From: Ceratothoa steindachneri
Lineage: Eukaryota; Arthropoda; Malacostraca; Isopoda; Cymothoidae
Reading direction: 5' to 3'
Assembly (NCBI GenBank): GCA_963969495.1
Contig: OZ018317.1
Span: 32,341,003-32,405,002, forward strand
Length of the DNA stretch: 64,000 nt
Shown: one piece after another, positions 45,892 through 56,015 of the stretch
How positions within the stretch are numbered: the first letter of the stretch is position 1
Layout: each line of letters opens with the position of its first letter
The notes under the pieces: model-generated
Database searches by the model: none
Seen by the model: the letters and a program-made list of their open reading frames with translations, nothing else
Told to the model about the DNA's origin: nothing
Translations under genes and position numbers: made by a program

Positions 45892-47847
45892 TTTCGATCT
45901 CTTGGCGCGGCCCAGATGCCAACTCTAGAGCGTCGACTCCAACAGGCATTGAACCGCGTCTCTCGCTATGCCGAAGCGCACAGGTTTCGGTTTTCTTTGG
46001 CCAAGACTAAGGTGGTGCAGTTCTGCCGCCACCCACGGCTCCACCCCGACCCAGATTTACTTCTTAATGAGATGCGCCTGGAAGTTGTTGAATCTCACCG
46101 TTTTTTTAGTCTTGTATTTGACCGACGCCTCACCTGAGAGGCTCATATTCGCAGCCTTAGGGACTCTTGTACCCGCGCGATGAATATTCTCCGTTCCGTG
46201 ACGTTCAGCGCGTGTGGTGCTGATAGGGCTACTGCCTTACTTTTTTATCAATCCTTTGTTTGTTCGAAGCTCGGCTACGGATGCGAGTTTTATGCGTCCG
46301 CAGGCGAGCGTTATTGCGGAAGGTGGATTCGATCCACCACACCGGCCTTCGCCTTGCGACCGGTGCCTTCCGCACTTTCCCCATTGAGAGCCTGTTGGTC
46401 GATTCTGGAGAGATGCCACTCGCTCTACGCCGCGTGCAGTGCATCACTCGCCTGTACGCGCGAGCCTGGCGCCTCCCTCAGTCGCCAACAGCTCTCACTG
46501 CATCCGCAGCTGATCTCGACGGTGCCTATGCCGCCGAGAGACACCAGTCATACCCGAAGCCATTTGGGTTTAGGGCCAGGAAACTCCTTCGAGAGCTAGG
46601 TATACCTCTCGGGCCGGTGGTGCCTCTGGTTCTGCCCAGGACGCCACCCTGGAGAGTACCACATTCGGCTATTTGTCGCCACGCCTCTGCTCCCAAAGCT
46701 TGTACAGCGCCGGGAGTATTGCGTTCAACCTTTTTGGAGCACACATCCTGTCACGCTGGAACCGTGCCAGTGTATACGGATGGCTCCAAGTCCCAAGAGG
46801 GGGTCGGCTTCCACGTCATATCCCCTCTGTTTGAAGTCAGTGGGGCTCTGCCAGGCGCTGCGTCTGTCTTCATGGCCGAGCTGGTGGCAATACACCACTC
46901 GGTACGTGAGATTACGCGACGTGCCCGGTTCGGAGACGGATTGTGATCTATAGCGACTCATAAAGCGCCCTGAGTGCTCTCGGGGCATTGGAATCTCCGC
47001 ATCCCCTGGTTCGCGATATCCATGACGACACGGTTTTGGCGAGCCGGCCAGATGTCGAGATTATCTTCTGCTGGGTTCCTGGACATGTAGGAATTTCGGA
47101 GAATGAGGGCGCCAAAGAGTCCGCGAGGACTCTGCGACCGGACCAGCGTTTCGCTCTTCCTCACACCGACTACATGTCAGGAATACGGGCAGCTCTTCGG
47201 ACTGCTTGGCAAAGAAGATGGGAAACAGTCGAAGGGAACTTAAAGTTGGGTGCCATTGCGCCGCGACTGTTCCCATGGACCTATCCCCCAATGCCGCGAC
47301 GGCTTCAGGTCGCTTTCTGTCGTTTCCGAATTGGACACACTCTCGTGACGCATCGCTTTTTGATGGAGCGCTCGTCAGCACCCTATTGTGACGACTTCGT
47401 CGTTCCCCAGACTGTTCGGCACATTCTTGTCGAATGTCCCATTCTGGGTGATCTTCGCGCACGTTACCTGTCCCGGTACCGTGATGGGCGGGGTCGCTAC
47501 CGCCTGTCCTTTGTACTCGGGACGAGTGCGTGCCCATTGACTGGTGTAGTTGTTTACTTTTGGTGGAAGGCCGGCCTTCTTCATTTTATTTAACTAGTTG
47601 TTTTTTGGGGGGGGAGGGGGGATTGTTATTGTTTTTTTTCCCCGGGGCCACGCTCCTGCGCCGAGGGCAGGGGGACCTCCCCCAGACGCCGGAGATTGCT
47701 TCTTAATTGTTGTGATCTTTCCTTTTTTATCGTTTTCATATTCGTATTTTAAAGTAGCCTAGTGCTAGGCTGTCTTGATTCCGGCGACTTATGCCCAAGT
47801 GGGCAGTCGCCGGATCGGCTCCTAAAATAATAATAAAAAAAAAATCT
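45892..47847 (+). mobile_element. LINE fragment 7 (end of RT, RNase H and 3' UTR)
   Basis: It starts inside RT just after the YVDD motif (tttcgatctcttggcgcgg) and continues through the RT thumb region, RNase H (VYTDGSK) and the CCHC region to a complete 3' UTR. Its terminal stem is extended to 9 bp (47781-47789 with 47805-47813). The tail ends near 47847. It may be the 3' part of fragment 5 after deletion, or an independent truncated copy. Confidence 0.85.
46260..47593 (+). pseudogene. LINE fragment 7 RT thumb and RNase H remains
   Basis: The frame 46260-46946 covers the RT C-terminal region and the start of RNase H (VYTDGSKSQEG, MAELVA). A missing C near 46938 (gagacggat for gagaccggat) shifts it. 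The frame 46988-47593 carries WVPGHVGISENEGAKESA and the CCHC region (YCDDFVV...RHILVEC, with the second Cys replaced by Phe). Confidence 0.8.
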
Positions 47848-47947
47848 CCCCCACGACACTAGTATTATATTTAAGCTTCCCCTCTCATAACGCAGGAATT
47901 TGTCGATTTTAACATGTGGTCTCTCTCTCTCTCCTTCGGGTATTCAG

Positions 47948-48219
47948 CCACCCTAGAACAGAATGGCTCTGAAGGTAGTCGCTCTGGAGGTAGCTCTAGC
48001 GGCGAAGGCAACACTCCCCCAACGAATGCCACCTCCATTTCCACAGCGACGACTACCGCCCTTACTCTCTCTTCGATGCTTCACACCAAAGAGGAACGAC
48101 CTACTCTTAAGATGGCTATTCCGGCTTACGTTACCAAAGTGGATGACGAGAAAACGGGCGGCAAATACCTGTGTACCCCTTGTCACGTCCAGTGCAACTC
48201 TGATATGCAATTGTCACAG
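47948..48219 (+). CDS. Cassette 2 exon C: Ser/Thr-rich linker and first half of zinc finger 3
   Basis: The acceptor ggtattcag ends at 47947 and the donor gtaaaa starts at 48220. The exon is 272 nt: two bases complete the split Ala codon, then 90 codons to phase 0. The first part is a Ser/Gly/Thr-rich linker. The end, EKTGGKYLCTPCHVQCNSDM, has the two zinc Cys of finger 3. KTGGK, LC.PC and CNSD are shared with cassette 1. A microsatellite-like tctctctctc lies just before the exon. Confidence 0.85.
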
Positions 48220-48427
48220 GTAAAATTGAGTGTCAGGCTCTCAGAAGATAGGCCGGGATTGATGCTCTTTTGTAATGATATGTTTACCAATTAATGATAC
48301 CTTGGTATGTAGTAGGGGGGAGGGTAACCATACATCTAATCAAAGGCTTTCTCCTTTAATCTCACAAGTGGTCGGAGAGAGCAGAGGTCATCTGCTCCTG
48401 GGGGAGCAATTAATAACACCTATTGGT

Positions 48428-48660
48428 TTAGAGCTCTTGCTAACCGAGTGGATACGGCGTCGGTCTCCCAACGTAGCGGTACCGGGTTCGATCCCGGCAT
48501 GAGCGGACACAAACGTCAGCGCTCGTAGAGATCTGGCTACTGATTCGTGGACGCGCTGTGCTCACCCCTGTGTTCGGCTGGGTGGATCTTACACTTCTCA
48601 TCAACTACATAGAGCCAATTACAACACTGCTTTCTTTCCTCCCCCGTCTTCGTAGCGCAA
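48428..48660 (+). repeat. tRNA-derived SINE candidate
   Basis: A tRNA-like head carries an A-box-like ccgagtggatacggcg (around 48445-48460) and a perfect B box ggttcgatccc (about 48485-48495). The B box sits in a short T-arm hairpin, ccggg/cccgg, whose loop is one base short of a normal tRNA. The acceptor stem does not close. About 160 bp of unrelated sequence follows before a CA run. That combination fits a SINE or tRNA pseudogene better than a working tRNA. Confidence 0.5.
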
Positions 48661-49250
48661 CACACACACACACACACTTTCTCTGTTGGAAGGAACCCTG
48701 CCGATGGGTATCTATATCCACATAACTCTGACGCAAAACAGGTCCCTCTACCCCGGAGTGACGAAGGCTTCCACCTGAACGCTGTTTAGTGTCAAACATA
48801 ATATTTCCTGGTCCCTGGTGCCCTCGGGCTCACCAGCTATTGTCATACAGACCTTTATGCCTATTTCATTATCCGATCGGGATCCGCCTGGATAAAGGTA
48901 GGTTGGCGAACCACCACTACTACCACCTCTTGTTTTGCCATCTCGAATACGGTGAGAGTCGGGACGAGTTTGAATTTGTGATGCGAGCAAAGAATCCATT
49001 GAAATGCGTGGCATCATTTTTTTATGATTTAGTTACCTTGTCGCCGCCGCCGCCCCGAGGGTTATCTTCAATCGAACCCACCAGGGCTCAGGAAGGATGC
49101 CACAGGGTACTGTACCCTGTGTAGCTTGGTACACTTGGTACCTGGAGGGGGTGCACATCATCCCAGGCGGGAAAGTTGTTGGTACGCTTTACCCTCGCCC
49201 CCTCTTGGCATTATTTTGTCTTTTTATTGGTTATTATTACCATTATTATT

Positions 49251-49570
49251 GATACTATCATTCAAATTATTTCTTTTGTATTATTTATTTTTATTATTTA
49301 CTAAGATTTTTATATTATATTATTATTTATGTATTATAATTATGATTATTATTAGTAGATACTATCATTCTTATTATTTTGTATTTATTTTTTTATTTGG
49401 TAAGATTTTTAATGAATTAGTAGTATTCAATATATTATGTATTGTAATCATGATTAGTATTATTATTAGTAGATACTATCATTTGTATTATTTTTATTAT
49501 TTAGTAAGATTTTTATTATTTATTATAATTATTATGATTAGTAGTATATTGTTATTATTATTATCATTGC
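49251..49570. repeat. AT-rich minisatellite, period about 110 bp
   Basis: gatactatca recurs at 49251, 49358 and 49472 (spacing 107 and 114). Each is followed by cattc or cattt, TTATT-rich sequence and a taagatttttattat block. Three imperfect units are visible. Confidence 0.65.
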
Positions 49571-49849
49571 AGCTATCCCCTCAACCTATTCTACCCACAC
49601 TTGGTCCCCATAGGAGTGTTTGCACCTGTACAGAGTTTGGTCCTGTACCCATGGTGCATACCACCCTGGGGTCACCGAGCACATGGGAAGGATAATATCC
49701 TTGGAGATCCGCGGCCTCGCCCTCTCTAGGTGTTAGTGAGGACGAGGAAAATCGAGGCATCCCTTCGACCGGTGGAGGTGCTCCTCCCCTCTCACCATCG
49801 ACATGCGGCAAAGAGGCTTCGCCTTTGCCACCTTTGGAGCCGCTCCGGA

Positions 49850-50445
49850 GCATCTCGACCTCTGAAAAGGAGTCTCCTCCCCTATCCCCTTTTACTTTCT
49901 CGGGGGGGGGGGGCCTTCCAAACCTCTTCTAGCGGAGAGGAGATTTACTACTTAGGGTGCAGTGGTTTTTCTCAACCCCTTCCTTGGAGGCGCCTCCATC
50001 TCCATAACAGTTGCAGTCCTTCCTTTCTTATAACAGGGGACTGCCAAGAGAGAAGGTCAGCGACTTGATAGGGCCAACCCCTTCAGGGGGCAAGGGAGAG
50101 AAGGCCCCGGCGGTCCGTGCCCCTTAACATCCAGCATTTCAAGCTTGCAGGAGGCAACAAAATTCAAGACGGTCATCGATTGGGATCCGTGATGCTTTGG
50201 GGGGCGGTGGGGGCATGGTGTACCTCTACCTCCATCCCGACCCGGACTTGTTCCTAAAGGGGATTCGCTTGGAAGTGGTAGATTTGTACCTTGCCCCTTG
50301 GTCTTGTTTTCGACCGACGCCTCACCTCGTTCCGCTACGTTCAGCACCTGTAATGCTGATAGGGCTACTGCCTTGCTTTTCTATCGATCATTTGTTCGTT
50401 CGAGGATTAATTACCGACGCGAGTTTTATGCATCCGCAGCTGAGG
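49850..50445 (+). mobile_element. Decayed LINE fragment 8 (gag start joined to RT end)
   Basis: About 49960-50110 matches the N-terminal gag region of the family (cttggaggcgcc, gcagtcc, ggggactgccaag, cccttcagggggcaagg). At about 50200-50217 it jumps to the end of the RT region (catcccgacccggacttgtt, gaccgacgcctcacc, gagttttatgcatccgcagc). There are many substitutions and indels and no open frame. It ends where element 9 starts at 50446. Its upstream limit is uncertain. Confidence 0.7.
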
Positions 50446-51368
50446 CCCCGTAAGGAGCACGACGATTTGCTTTCATGGCCAACGTACTGACGGGACTCAT
50501 CGTCCCGCCCGGTCCCACCCAGCTTAGCCTCTCTTCCCTCCTTCGCTAACCCCTAATCTCCTGTCTCCTGTACCAACTCTTCCTCATTGTGTCCCTGCTT
50601 TTCCCTCCTCCCTTTACAATCACCTTTTGTTGGCCCCTTCTTCTGCCCATGGACCTCCTTGATCGCGACCTGGCACTCACTTGAACAGTCCTATGAGAAG
50701 ATGTTAGATATGGTGACCCTAACCGGTGAGAAGCCGGTAACCAAGCTGGGACCGTCATCCCGACCTGCCTACCACCCAAAGTGTAGGATTTGGTCCGGAT
50801 TTTCCCCAAGGGGTGGCGGAGAAGCATACCACCCCGCCCGGTGATAGCGGCCGGGCTCAATCAAAGGTGCACAGTAGTGCCGTTTCCTTGTTAGGGTCTG
50901 TGTTTGACGTCACCTGCAGGGTTGGTGAAATCTTGCTTACGGCCATAGATAGCGCCAAAAGAAAACTCCATTTTGCCCCTTTAACATCGTCGGCGCCGAT
51001 CTTGGAGAGCACCACAACAGTAAAGGAGGTCCCACCTGTGCTTTTTTAGGGGCCCCTCCAACCCTCTTCTACCGGAGAAGAGTCTTACTCCTTTTCTAGG
51101 CCTTCGGGTGCGGGGGAGTCCCCGCACCCCCGTCCTTGAGGTGCCCTTAGGCGACTCCATCTCTTTAACAGCGGCAGTCCCCCCTTTACTTTCACAGGAA
51201 ACTGCAAAGCGAGCAAACAGGCGGCCAAGACTGACCACTCCCAGTGGGAGCGGCTACAGAGGGCCAGCGTACCTGCCCCCATCTCTTACCCAATGGATGC
51301 CGGCCAGAGACGAGACCAAAGGTACTTCGAATGGGATCTGTGATGTCTTGGTTTATCCGAGGTAACTC

Positions 51369-51635
51369 TTGGACTACTTCATAGTTGACATCACCTTATA
51401 TCTGGCTGATGATGTAGCAGTCATGGCTCAAGGTGTGATGAGAAAACGGGGAGAAACCTCTAGACTCACCCCGACACTCTTCGTCACGTTCGACCGTGAC
51501 AGGCACCCCGAGTCAGTGCGTGCTGGTTGGTATTGCTACCGAGTGAAGGCATTCGTGCCACTGCCGTGGAGGGGCTACTATTGCCATACGAATCGTTCCT
51601 TTAAACCTGGGAATTCGGGTTTACCCGAAGTCTAA
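51369..51635 (+). pseudogene. LINE copy 9 gag remnant
   Basis: An 88-codon frame matches the central gag region of the other copies (GVMRKRGE.SRLTPTLFVTF, then ESVRAGWYCYRVKAFVPLP). The first knuckle is damaged by a deletion: YYCHTNRSF lacks the spacing and last Cys. Confidence 0.75.
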
Positions 51636-53597
51636 GTTGCTCCAAGGCCGCACACGATAAGGACAAGTGTGTCAATTGCGGAAAACCGCATCCCGCTTCT
51701 TGGAAGCAATGTGATTCGTATCTCCTGGAGAAGGAAATCCTGGCCATTCAGGCTACGGATCGTCTCTCATTTCGTAGGGCTAAGGACTTGGTCCTGGCGC
51801 TGCCTGGAACGTCTTATGCCTTAATTTTAAAAAAGGCTCCCTTTGTTCCTGGTTTTTCCAGGTCTACGAACACGGTCATTTCCGCGCCCTCATTATGAAC
51901 CTTTTTGAGGGTTCTACCAACCCCGGGCGCTTCCCTGGTAAAGCTGGTGGCACAATGGGTTCACACCCAGCCCCGGCTAAAACCAGGCCTCACCCAGCTT
52001 GACCGTTTCCCGTAAGACGAAACGGCTGTGCGTCTTATGAGTCGTTGACTCATAGGAGGTAACACCCCTGAAGGTGGTCATGAGGCCGTCTTCCGGGGTT
52101 CCTAAAGCTGCCCCTCGAAAGGAGCTTCGGCTCCTACTCTCACACCTATTGATATGCTGGGTGACTCGAAGACGGTGTATCCTCAAAGGAGGAGGAAACC
52201 CCCCGCCTCCGAAGCGCCACGCCTGCCTAAGGTTTCGAGGCGGAGCGAGGGAAGGACTCGCATGATGAGCCCAACCTCCCACGATAAATCATCGAAGGCC
52301 ACCTCGCCTTCAGCACATTGTTTTACAAAAAGCGCCCAGAGTTCTGCCTCGGGGGAGCGTGCGGCCATTCCCGTGAGGGTCTTCTCTTTAAGAGGGCCCC
52401 CACATCTCCGAGCTAGCCCTAGAGGCCATATTCCTTCAATGGAATTGCCGTGGACTCCGGGCCAACTGGGAGGAGCTACAAGAGACAATGCTGGAAGCGT
52501 GCACCGTGCCCACCCTTACAAGGTATAAGGGTTTTTCAGGATGTCTCAGTTCTTCTCTGCTTCAAATACCGCCTTTCAGGCAGTAGCTGTGCAACTGCAC
52601 CTGGATAGGAGGTATACCGTTATTTCCCCGTATAATTACACCGTCAGCCGACTTCGACACGGGGGACTTCCGCCGCGTCGTGGTACGGGTGCCGAGGCTC
52701 CTCTTGCTCAGGGATTTGAACGCTAGATACCACCTCTGTGGAAACTACTCGATCAATCCCAGGGATCTGGGCCTTGACGAGCTGGAGATAGGTGTCTTAA
52801 ATATGGATGAGCTTACGCATTACCGCCCGAGAACCGCTTCATTTTCTTGTCTCGATCTATCTCTGTACTCTCCGGATGCACAACCTTATTTGGTGTAGGG
52901 GGTAGCCGTTGAGTTCTTCTACGGCAACCTCATCGCCATGGGCATACTACTATTCCCAGAACGTCTGGCTGTTTTGCCCGCCGAGCGCTTGCATGGTGGT
53001 CATCCGAGTGCGATACGGCCCTCAAATAGAAGCGTTATGCCTAGATGCGCTATAAGCGCCGCCCGAACTATTTCATTGTCTGTGAATTTCGTCGATCTAG
53101 GGCAAGGTTCCAGTATGTTTTGAAGCACGCCCGCCGCTCTTCTTGGCGGGCGTACGTGTCTTCACTTAATGGGAAGACCCCTCTAGCAGAGGTGTGGATG
53201 CGAGTCAAAAGGATTCGGGGCAAGTTCTCGCAGAAGAATAGGACAGCACTCTCGGACCCTGCGTCTGTGGTGGAGTCTTTCGCCGGGGCGGACACCGCCC
53301 CTGGCCCAGACGATATCCCATATGCCCTGCTTCAAACCTGAGTGAGCGAGGCATGGCCTTTCTGTTAGATCTGTTCAACAGGATCTGGGTAGAGGGTATC
53401 TTCCCAGACCCCTGGCGAATCGCTACTATGCTCGCTTTTCGCAAACTGGGAAGAGAGCAATCTACCCCGGCCTGTTTTTGCCTAACCTCCTGCGCATGGC
53501 GATACGCTATCATGGATACTATCCACACGAGGGTGACGAAGGGACGCCTCCCAATTTTTTTCTCTGAATTTCTGCGAGATCGTCGATTCCACGTACT

Positions 53598-53631
53598 TGA
53601 GTCGCCAGATAGCCCCTTAAAAAAAAAAAAA
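53598..53631 (+). mobile_element. 34-bp 5'-truncated LINE insertion with target-site duplication
   Basis: The insert is tgagtcgccagatagcccct followed by t and a poly(A) run, the last 21 or so bases of the family 3' UTR plus tail. It interrupts the RT region of copy 9 and is flanked by exact 10-bp repeats, TCCACGTACT at 53588-53597 and 53632-53641. Without it the RT sequence reads through as in other copies (cgattccgcgtacgg). Confidence 0.88.
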
Positions 53632-55388
53632 TCCACGTACTCGTTTGGGAATCTTCTTCGGCCCAATGGCGCAGGAAGTGTTTCCCGCAGGAAGTGTCCT
53701 CAGTGTCGCACTCTTTGCCCTAAAAATCAACAGCATCACCTCGGTACTGCCGGAAGATTTTCTCGCTACGCTCTACGTGGATGACCTTTCGATCTCTTTT
53801 GGCGCGGCCCAGATGCCAACTCTGCAGCGTCGACTCCAACAGGCATTGAACCGCGTCTCTCTCTCTCTTCCGAATCGCGCAGGCTTCCGTTTTCCTTGTC
53901 CAATACTAAGGTGGTGTACTTCCGCAGTCATACATGGCTCCATCCTGACACGGACTTTCTAAATGGTGTTCTGGAAGTGGTGGATTCGCACCGTTTCCTT
54001 AGTCTTGTATTCGTCCGACGCCTCACCTTGGAGGCTCATATTTGCAGGGTCTTTTGTACCCGTGCCATAGATGGTCGTCGTTTCGTGACGTTCAGCACCC
54101 GGGGCCCAGATAGGCTTACTGCCTTACTTTTCCATAGATTCTTTGTTCCTCCCAAGCTACTACGGATAGGAGGTTCTAAGCATCTGCAGCCGAGCGTGTA
54201 TTTCGAAGGTAGACTTGATCCACCACCGGCCTTCGCCTGGCGACCGGTGTCTTACGCAAGACACCTATTCTCAATGCTGGGAAGATGACACTCGCTCTGC
54301 CCCGTGCACAGTGCATTATTCGCCTGTACGCGCGAGCCGGCGCCAACAGCTCTCAGTGCATCCGCAGCTGATCTCGACGATGCCTATGCCGCCGAAAGAC
54401 ATCAGTCATACCCTAAGCTAGGGAGCTCCTTCGAGAGCTCGGTGTAGCTCTTGGGCGACCAGACGAGCGTTTCGCTCTTCCTCACATCGATTACATGGCA
54501 AGAATCCGGGCTGCTTGGCAAATAATAAGGGAACTTAAAATTGTGTCCCATTGCGCCGTGACTGTTCCCATGCCCCCCCTTCCCCATGCCGCAACGGCTT
54601 GAGTTCGTTTGTAGTCGTCTTTGAATTGTGTACACTCGCGGAGCGCACCGCCATTTGATGGAGTGCTCGCCCACACTTAATTGCGATGGCCGTTGTCTCC
54701 GAGACTGTTTGGCACATTCTTTGTTTAATGTCCCATTCTGGGTGATCTTCGCGCACGTCACATGTCCCGGTATCGGTGTGAGCGGGGTCGCTACCGCTTT
54801 TATTAGAGACTGATTTGTGTTTTCCGACTTCTGGACCATCCTACTGTTTGGAGGAAGCGGGCTTCCTTCTTGTTTTGTTTTTTGTTGGGTTTTTGCGAAT
54901 TCTAAAATAACAGTACAAGGCTCTAATTTTTATTACGGTCACTTATGCCTTTTACGGCACTCCCCAGATGGGCAAATTAAAAAAAAAATACCATTTACCC
55001 ATATACAACGGCACTGTTACTCTTTCGAGATGTCATCTGCTCCTGGTGAGCTATAACCAACACATACTACTCCATTCTTCCAGTCACCCAAATTAAATTC
55101 AAACGCCGCATTGCCATAATTGATACAGATATCTGCCCCTATCGCTACCAGGAACCACACAGAGTTCAACACATCACCAACATTCCGATGGGTCACCATA
55201 AGAGGAAAAGAATTGCAGTTTCAAACCTTTTAGATAAGGTTCTGAGGCTGCATACCAAAAGCCTTAACTAAAACAAGCGCCCACCAAGGGAATTTGGGAT
55301 AGAGCCTAGTGTATTTTCAAGGTTGCGCTAGAATGTGTTCGTTTCTTTGTTGCGCCAATCATGATTCTCGCTTCTGATTCTTCGACAG

Positions 55389-56015
55389 CACCTGACTTCG
55401 AAGAAGCACGCAGATAAGCTGAGCGGGAGGAAGCGCTCCCCAACAGGAATGAGGGGAAATTGGCGTGGAGGACGAGGTGGTGGCTCCATGGGCCGTGGCA
55501 GAGGTGGAACTTCCTGTCGTGGAGGGGGTGTAATGCAGCGGATGGATCTCATGGCGCCGAACTCCGCGTTCCACAGCAACAACAACGTGGGGGCTTACCC
55601 ACACGCCTCCTTCCCCGATCAAAACATCTCGAACTACGGCACCGGTGACAGCTACGGACTTTCCTCGCTGGGCCGGGGTGCTGTGTCAGAGTATGGTGGG
55701 TTCGGCCGCCCAGGTGTAGGCGGGAGAGGTGGTAGGGGGTGCGCAGTTGGGCGGAATGATTCTTGCGGGCGGGTAGAAGGAGACTATGGGCGAGGGGCGC
55801 CGTCTGTCTACGCTAGGCAAGATAATCATTCGCGGTGGTCGGATTACGGTGCCGGACGAGCTGAGGAGCTGAACTACGGCCGACCCACCGCTGAATATGC
55901 CCCTCGTGCCTACGGTTCTGGGCAAAACGTGGGGCATATGAGTGGACGGGGTATTCCTTTCACCTATACTCAACCACTTTCGCAAAACTTCGTGTCAGGT
56001 GGAACAATTCTGTAA
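55389..56015 (+). CDS. Cassette 2 exon D: rest of zinc finger 3 and Gly/Arg/Tyr-rich C-terminus
   Basis: The acceptor is ttcttcgacag ending at 55388. Phase 0, 208 codons, TAA at 56013-56015. It begins HLTSKKHADKLSGRKR, giving the His ligands of finger 3. An RGG-like stretch (RGNWRGGRGGGSMGRGRGG) and a Gly/Tyr-rich tail follow, with the conserved DSYGLSSLGRGAV block. The end FTYTQPLSQNFVSGGTIL parallels cassette 1. The RGG stretch is not obvious in cassette 1, so the two tails have diverged. RGG-rich tails commonly bind RNA and are arginine-methylated; that is inference here. Confidence 0.85.
   Translation, partial: HLTSKKHADKLSGRKRSPTGMRGNWRGGRGGGSMGRGRGGTSCRGGGVMQRMDLMAPNSAFHSNNNVGAYPHASFPDQNISNYGTGDSYGLSSLGRGAVSEYGGFGRPGVGGRGGRGCAVGRNDSCGRVEGDYGRGAPSVYARQDNHSRWSDYGAGRAEELNYGRPTAEYAPRAYGSGQNVGHMSGRGIPFTYTQPLSQNFVSGGTIL

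Larger units (their letters stand above)
36712..47947 (+). other. Cassette 2 intron B-C (11236 bp)
   Basis: This phase 1 intron is made of unique sequence at 36712-37196, then LINE fragment 5, full-length LINE copy 6 and LINE fragment 7, and about 100 bp of unique sequence before exon C. Nothing is recognised in 36712-37196. Confidence 0.75.
50446..54989 (+). mobile_element. Decayed LINE copy 9, old and internally shortened
   Basis: A 5' end like the others (ccccgtaaggagcacgacg) is followed by a shortened leader and gag remains with one recognisable knuckle region (about 51350-51720). Endonuclease remains (caatggaattgccgtgg at about 52437) and RT remains (about 53050-54100, including tctacgtggatgacctttcg) come next, then a degenerate RNase H/CCHC region. 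It ends in ccagatgggcaaatta plus poly(A) at about 54989. Many frameshifts and deletions mark it as older than copies 1-7. A 34-bp insertion of a related element is nested at 53598-53631. Confidence 0.8.
48220..55388 (+). other. Cassette 2 intron C-D (7169 bp)
   Basis: The matching intron in cassette 1 is 107 bp. This one contains a tRNA-like SINE candidate, a CA microsatellite (about 48660-48678), an AT-rich minisatellite and two old decayed LINE copies. About 48780-49240 and 54990-55388 hold nothing I recognise. Confidence 0.75.
16049..56015 (+). other. Zinc-finger cassette 2: four-exon paralogue with very large introns (5' end not found)
   Basis: Joining 16049-16138, 36492-36711, 47948-48219 and 55389-56015 gives 1209 nt: 402 codons plus TAA, with no internal stop. 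Junctions are GT-AG with the same phases as cassette 1 (0, 1, 0). Fingers 1 and 2 have their zinc ligands at identical residue positions (5/8/21/27 and 58/61/74/80). Finger 3 is again split between exons C and D. The introns are 20353, 11236 and 7169 bp and are largely built from one LINE family. Open frames and intact splice sites argue that the gene is still under selection despite the insertions. Confidence 0.8.

Noticed and set aside
48445..48500. Functional tRNA gene
   Set aside because: The T-loop is one base short on the best pairing and the acceptor stem does not close, so a SINE or pseudogene is more likely.
49126..49695. A 189-codon frame rich in Ile, Leu, Tyr and Phe
   Set aside because: It is a translation of the AT-rich minisatellite, not a membrane protein gene.
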